Origin: Campylorhamphus procurvoides
Lineage: Eukaryota > Chordata > Aves > Passeriformes > Dendrocolaptidae
Direction: 5' to 3'
Assembly: GCA_013396655.1 (NCBI GenBank)
Contig: WBMV01006289.1
Span: 3,208,342-3,272,341 of the forward strand
DNA length: 64,000 bases
Shown here: in pieces, positions 13,901 through 23,840 of the stretch
How the letters are laid out: each line of letters starts with the position of its first letter
How positions within the stretch are numbered: the first letter of the stretch is position 1
Notes under the pieces: generated by a model
Told to the model about the DNA's origin: nothing
Databases searched by the model: none
Seen by the model: the letters and a program-made list of their open reading frames with translations, nothing else
Translations under genes and position numbers: made by a program

Positions 13901-15478
13901 AGCAGCCAGGCATCAAACTGCTGGCTGTGAAGGAGTCACTTAAACGAGATTTTCTGTGTGTTACCCCAAGGCTTCCTACCACTGCTCGTAGGAACATACT
14001 CCAAACTAAACCCCTACAAAAAGCACGTTTGCCTGAGGTCATTGAGAGGAAAATGAGATTTATTCCAAACTCCATGAGCAGTCCACCCTGAGCATCAGAA
14101 GACAATTCAGATATTTGCTTTCATAAGCACTTAAATTCCAACACAGATTTAAATGAACACCTCTTATATGGCAAGAAATATTTAAAAAATCTAGTTATTA
14201 AACAGGAATTTGGGGCTCTTGTATGATGTTGCGGCAGAGGACTACCAGCCCCTCCAGTCCTGCATCTTTAGAGTGTTTGCTGTTGAGAAATGTTACATCC
14301 ACAGGGCCAGCAGCTCTGCAGTCAGCCAATACATCATTCCGAACACCAGCCCGCAGCATGCAGCCAAGACAATGTCAAGGCCGTCTTCAGAATATAATCG
14401 TGCACAACTGGAGACTGACGTCTGCTAAAGGGCTGTGCTGGCTGCCTGGTGTCCTGGAGCTGGCAGAGCAGGCTGTGAGGAGCCAGGGCCCTGTGTGGCT
14501 GTGGCTCCAGCCAGCCACAGACACACGGGTAGGAGGCTGTGGGCTGGGTTGCACAGTTTGCACTCAAGAGTGGCAAAACACACCTTTTAAAGAAGGGGCA
14601 AAAGGCCATGGTTAACACTGCCAGTGTTGTTGCTATTCAGAAAGGAAATGTGCTCGCTTAGATCTATACATCTGAACATTTGTCATGCTTTAATTTTGGA
14701 GAAAATGGTGGTACACTGATCATACCACTGAAAATCGTAATTTAATTTTTAATCACAGAGACACTGTGAGTGTATCATTGTGCGTGTATTTTTGTATCAA
14801 ATCTCATGTTGGTGCATTTGTAAGTTCTCCTTTCCCTGCAGACCGGGCTGGAATTCTAAGCTCCAGGTTGGGACCTCGTTATCAGGCATTGCCATGCAAG
14901 CAGTGCTTAGTTAGTCAGCCAAACAGCAGCTGAATAGCACCTTATCAGCTGAGATCAAACCCAGCACATTTCACCACCCGGATGAGTGAAACGTGCTTCT
15001 TTTCAGATGCCTTTTCACATTCATGTCAGACCCTTTGCATATGCACCACCTGCAGACTACAGCTCCTGAGAGACTGCTGTCCAGAATTCTGATGTCTCCA
15101 GCGGCAGGGAATGAATATCACAGCTGGTAATACCATTCTCACCAATTCTGGATCAGTACAAATCGTTGTATAATTGTATTTATAGCACATAGAGTGTTTG
15201 AAGAAAAAAAAATCCTGTCTATTTCAATGTGAGGATAATGTTGACAAACTAGCAGGGCTGATAAATTCGTGGAAGACTAGCCAATCACAAAACACTCCAA
15301 GATCAGCCTTCACACAGGTTTAACCTATCTTGTGTTCACTCAGACACCCAACAAGGTCCTTCCTAAGCCCAGGTGAATCCTGTTTGAGGAGGTCTGCTTT
15401 AGCATAATTGGCTGTTAAGGCTCACACAGCAATTAAGCCCTGGCTGGGCCACCTGGGTACCATTAGTTTCCCGGGAGA
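10967..15478. other. Intergenic or possible 5' UTR intron of the - strand gene; no coding feature seen
   Basis: No convincing exon was found on either strand. If the 85-aa ORF is spliced to an upstream leader exon, this stretch would be its intron. Frames of 92-112 codons at 11.1, 13.2, 13.8 and 14.3 kb show no family signature. The segment 14830-15130 is less AT-rich and contains TTATCAG GATA-type and CAGCTG E-box-type cores, which may be regulatory. Confidence 0.5.
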
Positions 15479-15700
15479 CTAAAGATTGGCTTTTGGGGCT
15501 GGCTGATGGTTTGCCGTGCATCGCTCCGGGCTCTGCCCTGCAGATCTCCGAGGCTTCTTGGTGGCGAGCCTGGCGCTTGCGGCTCCTGCCTGCTCGGAGC
15601 TCGTTCTTGCTCCAGGGATTGCATGCCAGAACAGCATTGCTGCCAGATCTTTGCTTGGCCTTTGCCTGCGCTTCATCTGCTCTTTAGTACGTCCCTGGGA
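15479..15700. promoter_or_regulatory. CpG-rich patch, possible promoter or leader exon
   Basis: A local rise in GC and CpG stands out in otherwise CpG-poor DNA; about nine CpGs fall within roughly 130 bases. Frames are open on both strands for 64-74 codons, as expected of GC-rich DNA. It lies about 4.5 kb upstream of the - strand 85-aa ORF and 8 kb upstream of VAV3. It could be a leader exon of the former, a distal regulatory element of the latter, or neither. Confidence 0.3.
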
Positions 15701-18144
15701 ACAAGATAAGCAAAAGCTAAAAAAAAATCAAACGTCTTAATTCCACCTGCATTCATTTGTATATCCTATTTGTAAACCCAGTGAAGGAGACAATATAACA
15801 CAGCTATTTGAGAATTGCATTGGTAGAAACAACTCTCGCTTGGACTGAGGAAAAGTATCTACTTTGGGATGGCAGCATCAGATTTTGCTGCAGTTCACGC
15901 TGACAGACTTTACTGGGGATGAATTTGTGCTGGCCATACTTATCTCTTTTTTTTTCTGGCATGTTTTCATTACTTTAAAAAAAGATACTTTGCATCAATT
16001 TATCTAATTTGGATCTGAAATATTTTGATCTCATATAAGCAGTTATTGCCATTCAAACTGTGCCTAGGATATTTGCATTTTAGGCTGTTCTATAAAGTGG
16101 CCCTCTATAAAAGGTGAGGGAAGTGCTACAGCGTGGTATACAGATAGTTTAATTTAGCTTTGTTGTTGAACCTTGTGTACAAGTTGCAGTGATATAAGAA
16201 AGTCTGACTGCAGGAAATGTGGAAGAATAAAAAAGGGAGGCATCTTAAGTGATATTTGAACAATTCATTTTCTCTCAGTTTTTGTCTGTTATGTCAGTTC
16301 TTCAGTAGACACATCTGTTATGCATCTCTCTTTGGGTGCTCAGATTTTTGGCTTACAGTAAACTTACTGAAGTTCATATTACCTTCACAAGCTCTTTAAG
16401 GCAAGCTGAGTTTGTTTTCACTGTGCCTTCAATACAACCTGCATCCTATCACAGAGTATTGCTTATTTACTGTTGTATGCCAGAAGCCAGTTTTTACGTC
16501 TTCACTGAGCTGTTTTCTGGCAATCCCTCACTTTCATGTAGATGACATAGTGGCCCACAGAGAACAAAATAAGTTTATAGATAAGCCAGAGGTAGCTGGT
16601 GGACTCTGCAGCTACTAATGGACCTTTAGCCCGATTTTAGTCCTAGTATAGTGTTATAAGCAAAAAGGTGACAGGGTGAAATAGTTCTACAACTTGGGTT
16701 TGCCAGTGGCTCATTGTGGCCTCAGCTAACACAAATCTAAGCTGTAAATGCAGCTTGCTACTAAAGTAACTTCTGTCTTCACAGCAGTTTTATGATCTCT
16801 TAAGAAGTAACATAGAAGAACCACTGAGAAAGCTCTTAGTGTGGTTCTTTGTCTTCATTCACATATTATGAAGTCAGCTTTCCACTGGTGCATGCAGAGG
16901 GGCAGCTGATGAGGGTCATACTTCTCACGTGTGGCACTTGGTATGTTAATGAGATGGGTAAATATCAAGTGCCTTAAATTGGCACACGCCTATCACTATT
17001 ACTAATACAGCAAGATTTCTGACATTAATCTGTATGGTAGATGTGAATTTAAATATTTGCGTTTTGAAATCATTTCTGTTGAATAGTTTTATCTCAGGAG
17101 TAATATTTCTTAACTAGGATTGGGAAGTTCTGATATCAGTATAGTGGATGGGACTTGCTGTTAGTTAGAGGATAATTTCTGTGTGTCAGTGTCTTACCTG
17201 TCAAATGATCTGTGGTTGATTTAGGACACTACTAGGCATTATACTAACAAGGTCTCTAATTTGGATACACAGCTTTATAATCTAGGTTACCAGCAGCTAC
17301 AGATACCACTGACTTCCATTGAGGTGGGGATTCGAGGCAGTAAAATTAAAGACTGAGGCTGAGATGTGTTTTTTTTTTCAGAGTAAATGTTCCACCTGGG
17401 GGAGCAGGTCTCACACTATGTCTAAAACTGAGCCTGCAGAAATGGATGCACAACATTCAGAGAATATCTGAGAATTAGTGTCCAGTGCTTGTGATGGTTT
17501 ATTTTTCCGAACTGAAGGTGAGGGCTCATGGCCTCTGTTACTTTCAGGCTCTAATCTAGATGTTGTCCCTGCTGCTGCAGCCGTCAATAAAGAGCCCCTT
17601 ATCTCTTAAACCCCTGCAGATCTGCAGGCTAGTGTTGGCTCAGTCTCATTAGAAGCAATACCCAGGTACACTCACTTAGGAAAGGTTAAAAAAAGTAGGT
17701 AGGAGAATGTTTTGAAATATTTATGCTCTTTATTCTTGATGTGAGACAAGTATAAGTAACTTGGAGAAATGAACCTTCACTGTCTGCTGAGTGTTTAGAA
17801 ATATTTTGCCTGCTGAGTTCTCTAAAAATAAATTTGAATGTTCTGCTTGTTAAAAATTATTAATATTTTTGACTTGTAAGCATAAAAAGAAGGTTTTATT
17901 TACTGAACTTATATTAGTATGTAAATACAAATCTAACACTGTAAATGGAAAACTGGAACAGCATCTCAGAGATTCTTTGTGACTGCCCTATTTCTTGTAA
18001 TAGTTAACACAGCATGAGTCTAGAGGCTGCCAGTAAATTGTGCCTTTAGGATATGAAAAATTCAATTGCCTAATAGTAGTAATTTTGAAATAAATATTCT
18101 ATTAGTAATAGACTTAGAAACATTATTCCGGATATTCTTTCACT

Positions 18145-18212
18145 GTTCAAGTAGGTATTTAATGAATGGCACTTTTCAGTTCAAGGAGGTATTTCATGAA
18201 TGGCACTTTTAA
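18145..18212. repeat. Two-copy tandem duplication, 34-base unit
   Basis: The units at 18145-18178 and 18179-18212 both begin GTTCAAG and share TGAATGGCACTTTT. They differ at only three of 34 positions, so this is a fairly recent local duplication in non-coding DNA. Confidence 0.9.
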
Positions 18213-18690
18213 TTTTTTCCAAACTTTAGGCAGAGTGGAGAGTTTTTATTTTAATTTGAAGCTTTTTCCTGCTTTCTATATATTCAGCCCTCATCCAGTG
18301 CACAGTGTTTCCTGCAAATGTTGCACTTTCCGCGATTGATCCCTTCTTTCAACAATGTGGGAAAATAATTCGGGATTCTTGGTTCTGGGTCCTGAAGAGG
18401 CTATGAAAGCACTGAAAACATCTTTTCATTCCTTTAGAGCTTACTTGTGCTAATTTCTAGCTTTTTGTGTCTTGGTTATATGCATTTGAACACCTTGACT
18501 TCTCATAAAAATATCACTTTTTTTGTCAGCTGAGACCACAAAAATTATTTTTGTCAGCATCTCTTTTCCTTCTGTCTTGAGTGAAAGGGGGAGTTTTTTC
18601 TGTCCTCTAACCCTGCCCTCTGAGCTGGTTTTGTATTAAAAGTATCATCAGACTGTTGCGAACAACCTGTGGAGGATGAGAAATGGAGAT

Positions 18691-18700
18691 GGGGGGGGGG
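18691..18700 (+). repeat. Ten-base G homopolymer
   Basis: A run of ten G's is followed by AAGGGGAAGGG. The purine-rich, G-rich strand could form a G-quadruplex, and length errors in sequencing are likely here. Confidence 0.8.
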
Positions 18701-20269
18701 AAGGGGAAGGGTATATTGCTTAGAGGTTTTAAAAAAGTTAAAGAAAATTGAGCAGGACCTACTAAGGTGCGAGAAAGGTTACAATTTCATTTAGTATTTC
18801 AGATTGTTTGAATTCTTAAGAATTCTTTTTGATATTTTGGTTAAAATGCAGAAAGTAGTACATGATGATTTCCTTTTCTTTGTCTGACCTTAAATGTTTT
18901 CCTTATCATAAATGCCATGGCTGTCGGCTGGCAGGAGGAGCGTGGCACAAACAGGTGGCACATCGGCAGCTTTCTCCTTTTGCATGAATGGTTTTTAGAA
19001 AGCTGAAACTTGGCCTTCTGGAACGCAAATATCCTATTTTAAGAACTCAACATGGGATTCTGGACTTAGTAATATGTGACAAATTTCTGTTCACTTAAAT
19101 GAAAAGGAGATTTCTGTCAGGGGAGATGAGCCAATACCTTCAATTCTTAAGATGATTTTTGGGTAGTTGTTAAAACTAGGCAGTCTGGTTTTTGAAGTTT
19201 GTGTCTTATTTATAGTGTAAGACAGTAACTCAAACAAAAAATTAGTAAGAATCACTTTAAAGTAGCACTGCTTTTCCACTTTGTCACAGAGTTTCTAAAG
19301 TAATTCTGAAATTGGAGCCTATAGCTATAGGATACAGCCAGATGCATCTGGGATATCTTGATCCATATTGATGTTCATCAGCAGCAGATAGGAATTACTG
19401 AGTAATTCTGTTTGGCCATCTTACCCTCATCTACTTTTGCTGTGAGATAAGCAGGCTAATTATGAAATGCTGCACTCTAGCCACCTCACTATTATTCCTA
19501 TCCAACCAAAAAGAGAGCAGCCCAAGGGAGCTGTTTGCCCAGGAGCTGTAGTAGCCTTATGTATTTCCAAACAGCAGGAAGATAAAAATGGCCAAGGCAC
19601 TAGACTGCATGTTCTTGCTTGTTTCCACGTCTAACTCAATTTTCTTACTGGTATAACTGGGGAATGCTTAGCATGAGCTCACGGCTGGCTCAGCCAGGAT
19701 GTTAGTGGGCCTTTGGTACCCACAGATGAAGGCAGTTCTTTTCTTAGGCTTGCACCTCTTTCTGCCTGTAGCATTCCAAAGTATGCTCAAGAGCAATCAT
19801 CAGAAGGCATGAAAACTTTCAGCACCAGAACTGATGAACCCGTTGGTGAACAAGGTAGTAAGCAGGAAAAGTGAGAAGGGATGCTCTTTGGGAGGAGATC
19901 TACCATTTTGTTATCTTTGTTTGGCATCTTACACAAGGTGGGATCTGTGCCTGGGGCTCATGCTCACTGTTGTATCTTCAAGAGTAATTGAAAGAGGGAA
20001 TGTATGTACATTTGTTGGTTTACTACTTTTTGTATTTCATCTATTAGTTCTCCAAAAACTGAGCAATATAAGTAATTTAAATGCAGCAAGGGTGGTGACA
20101 CCAGGAACGAATTATTTCAGAAATCTTGCAAATGTACACTTATAAACCAAATTGAAGTGGATTTTTTTGGTTTATTTTAAATAAAGCAACAAGAAAAGGA
20201 AAGGTGGAAAGTGCCACCTTCATAGAGTGCAGCACAGGATATGAGTAAAGAAAATAAATTTATGATGAT

Positions 20270-20296
20270 GTCTCCAGTAAGGAGACAACTGTCTCC
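20270..20296. repeat. Small inverted-repeat cluster
   Basis: GTCTCC (20270-20275), a five-base loop and GGAGAC (20281-20286) form a perfect hairpin. A second GTCTCC follows at 20291-20296, so the middle arm could pair with either side. Function is unknown and it may be chance. Confidence 0.6.
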
Positions 20297-20756
20297 TAGA
20301 AGGAGAGCAAAAACATGCAAAAGCTTGATTTTTTGTGTGCCTTTTGGTGAAAAATTGTCCTTCAGACTCGCTGTTCTTGTAATAGAGATTTATTTTTTTG
20401 TATTTCTCACTTCCTTGCAGTATTTTGAATGTGGAAATGTTTTCTTTATAGAAAATCAGAAGAAAAAACTGATTCAGCAAATGGCTTATTGATGCATTAA
20501 TAAAAATAAAAGCATGCCAGGTACATTGAACTTTTCGAGCAGTCTAAGCTGATACCTATCTGCCAGGTCAGTCAGAGCTAGTGAAGCTGGAGAAGATGGA
20601 CTGAGGTTACTTAAAATTGGCTGCCTTTCAATCCAGATAGGTCTATGGAGTATGAGGAGAGGAATAGGATGGAAATAGAACAAACTTGCAGTATGTATTT
20701 GGCAGCTGGTTCATTTAAAGCATTTCATATTTAAACTATAAGGTTGGGTTTGGGGT

Positions 20757-20774
20757 TTTTTGTTTGTTTGTTTG
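20757..20774. repeat. Short (TTTG)n simple repeat
   Basis: T-rich repeat with three to four TTTG units in intergenic DNA. Confidence 0.7.
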
Positions 20775-23518
20775 GATTTTTTGTTTGAATACATTAATAG
20801 CAAAAAATGAGCCAATGCAGAAGTAGCTCTTGAACAGAAACAAACTAGGATTGAAGCAAAAGTTGAACCCCTTCCAATTAATGACTGTGGGCAATGTAGG
20901 AAGCTGAAGAAGCTTGTTAAGAGAACTCCAAGAGAAGCAAAGTGAATGTGCAAATATTCCTGGATCTCAGTAGCAGTCAGCCTTCTGCTCTAGCAAGACT
21001 GTACTGATCATGAATTATGGCTATGAATCCATTTACCCCTTTTCCCCTCTCACATATGTAAGTCTTTGTAGAGTGCTATTTTTCTGGAATTTGTATGGAT
21101 TATTCTCCCTTTGGAAGAATGTCACTCAATTAAATGTGGTACAGTAGAGAAACCAGTGTATTTTGACTTATAAACAATTTAAAACTGCAGTGTAGGTTTT
21201 TCAGATATTTAGAATTCCAGCTACCTCCTTGAAAGCAAATGTATTCTTTGGATGTAAAGTTTGGATTGAGGAGTGTTGGACTGCTCCTATTAACCATGTA
21301 AAAAAGATTAGATCCATTTGAGCAGGTAGCCTGAAGTGTTTTTCTTGCTGCTTATTAATGAGAACAGGGCTTGTTTTTCTGTATCTCTGCAAAGGCATCC
21401 CAACTGCTTATGTTGCTTTCAGGGTGCTGTACCACCAATCCTGGCTGGAGGCAGCTGAAGTGGGGACGTGGATAACTTAGTGCAGATTTGTTTGTTTCTT
21501 TTATCTATTTTGTTTTCCTGCCTTCTGCATTTGCTTCAGTGTTATGGTGATTGTCAGTCTGAGAGTGGATAGCTCGTGGGCACTGCTGAATTCTTACTCC
21601 GTTATCACTTCATATTTAACTTGTCACAGATGAAAATGTGTTTCTACAAGACAGTGTTTTATTGTATTCTTGATCAAACTGCTCTGAAGTTCATTTTGAT
21701 GGATGATGATATCCAAATGATCACAGCGCAGACTATTAGTTCCAGTCCCTTTTTGATTTAAATTAGGAACTAAATCCTCTCCAATTCTCCCTTGTTGTAG
21801 GTAATTCTGTAGGTTATAGTCTGATACTTTGATAGCATGTTTGTGTTGCAAACTGTCCTCTCCTCTAGCTACTCAGGCATAAAACAATCAAATGTTGCTC
21901 TGGGTAGGCAGAGGCACCTGTTACTGTGAGTGAGTGTTTGGGCTGAGGTGGTTTAACAGAGAATTTGCATCTCCTGAGAAATGAGATCTGCATGGCTCTG
22001 GCTGCCAAGTAGCCATGGAGCAGGAGGGACCTGTAGGGAAGGAGGCACTGCTGAGGCAACTCAACCTGAAGTCATGTTCTCCTGTGAAAGAGTTATTGTA
22101 GAGTGTTAAAGCTCAACTGCACTAGCAGCAATCCTTTGGAATAAGGATTCCTCTTCTGATTCATGCACAACTACTTACTGGGGTTTGTATTCTGTTCCAT
22201 TGTGTTTGTAGTCCAACAGGCCTGGCCTGTCCAGATCAGCTTTATGAGCTCTCTGTATTGGTGGGACTCAGGAGCTGCTTTGTTTTGCCAGCCCAGCTAA
22301 CCTAAGCAGAGGGCTGAGAACCAAGCCAGGTGCTTGCAACTTTGGTGCATCTTTAAGAGTGGAAACACATGCTCGCAGATAACCGTGAGCAACTTGTGCC
22401 TTCCTAATGAGGTAGTAAGTCACACCTGCTTCATCCCATTGCCTGCTGGGCAGTGGCACATGTGTTGCAGTTCATGGAACTTCATCCTACATTTTGGATC
22501 CTGATTTTCTTTGGCTTTTTGTGCAAATGCAATGCAAAATGGTGAGCTGTACTGTGGTATGTTCTGCAGGCCAGTGGTTAATACCACTGTCTGCTCAGGA
22601 AAGTGCCTGGAATAGCAGGCATACTGCCTGTTTAAAGGAATAAAAAAGTCAATCAGCATTTTCGGCTTACTGAAATGTGCAAATCACTTATTAGGCCTCA
22701 GTTTCTGAAATAAATTCCCAGAGAACTTCTGTATTAATTCAGAAACTATTAAAAGCATTTCTGAGATTATTCTGAGGTCAGAGAGGAATAAGTGTGAGGC
22801 TTTTAGAAGAGGAGATGTTGTGGGCTATCTTGAATAACCATGTTAGTGTTTTGCTCTTGGGAGGCTTTCTCACTCTGGACTGTGTTTTTTTCTCACATAA
22901 ATTACACATTAATAGTACTTTAAAAGGGTTCTGTGCTTAAATGGAAAATAAAAAGAATATTTTAATGGAGGATAAAATCAGATTTTGTATCCTTTAAAGT
23001 GAGATTTTTTTTGTGAAATTAAATTTCCAGCACTGTTTCAAAAACCCAAAGGAAATAATAGCTTTTGAGTTGTGGAGGATGTTGCCAGCTATGGTGTTTG
23101 TTGTTTGGTTTTGGAGTATGTCACGTTCAGTGACTTACAATCACTAGTGAGTTTTTTTTATTATTTGAAATCACCTGAATGCTTGTTGGAAGCTATTACA
23201 TTTTAAAAACATTATTTAAAGTGCAAGTAAAATTGAAGTCAGTGGAAAATACTTAAGGGAGGACAGTGGTGAAAACAGTGCTATCATTTCTAGAGAAGCT
23301 GAGAGGTATGCTGCTTTCTCTTCTGAGCAGTGAGCTGTTGGCTTGGTGAGAGGACAAAAGACCGGCAGGAAGGCAGAAGGTGCCATTACACCTGCCCGTC
23401 ACGGCCGCAGGTGCTCTGTTTGTGCCATCAGCGGGCGGGAGGACCAGCCGAGCATCCCCGTGGTCCGCCCTGGGGCGCTGCCCACACCCCACCCGAGGGG
23501 CCGGGCCGGTGCCGGCGA

Positions 23519-23557
23519 GGGGCGGTGGGATCGGCGGGACCCGCCCCCGGGGCGGGG
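23519..23557 (+). promoter_or_regulatory. Cluster of GC boxes (Sp/KLF type)
   Basis: GGGGCGGTGGG at 23519-23529, CCGCCCCC at 23541-23548 and GGGGCGGGG at 23549-23557. The latter two abut as an inverted pair. Their position fits core-promoter Sp1/KLF binding. Confidence 0.6.
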
Positions 23558-23636
23558 ATGGGATGGGAAGGGCCGGGCCGGGCGAGAGGCGCAGCAGGAG
23601 CCGCCGCGGCCGCAGCGTTGCCGTGCGGTGTCGGCG

Positions 23637-23840
23637 ATGGAGCCCTGGAAGCAGTGCGGGCAGTGGCTGATCAGCTGCAAGGTGCTGCCGCCCAACCACC
23701 GGGTCACCTGGGACACGGCACAGGTCTTCGACCTGGCGCAGACGCTGCGCGACGGCGTCCTGCTCTGCCAGCTGCTCAACAACCTGCGCAGCCACTCCAT
23801 CAACCTCAAGGAGATCAACCTGCGCCCCCAGATGTCCCAG
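23637..23840 (+). CDS. VAV3: VAV3 coding exon 1, start of calponin-homology domain (68 codons)
   Basis: Vav3 is a guanine-nucleotide exchange factor for Rho/Rac GTPases that acts at the plasma membrane below tyrosine-kinase, antigen and integrin receptors. The exon encodes the N-terminal part of its CH domain. It starts [20 protein letters not shown] and carries the CH signature [12 protein letters not shown] at residues 39-50. It ends LRPQMSQ, followed by the donor CAG|gtgcgg, in phase 0. MEPWKQC and the [11 protein letters not shown] stretch favour VAV3 over VAV1 and VAV2. The ATG has G at -3 and G at +4, a strong context. The frame stays open upstream to an in-frame ATG at 23343, but family knowledge supports the start at 23637. 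The CH domain helps keep Vav autoinhibited. Confidence 0.97.

Larger units (their letters stand above)
15760..23330. other. Intergenic AT-rich DNA upstream of VAV3, no supported gene
   Basis: No exon, RNA gene or recognisable transposon was found. It includes a 34-base tandem duplication at 18145-18212, a ten-base G run at 18691-18700, an inverted-repeat cluster at 20270-20296 and a TTTG repeat near 20757. Promoter-proximal and distal VAV3 control elements may lie here, but none can be named from sequence alone. Confidence 0.55.
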
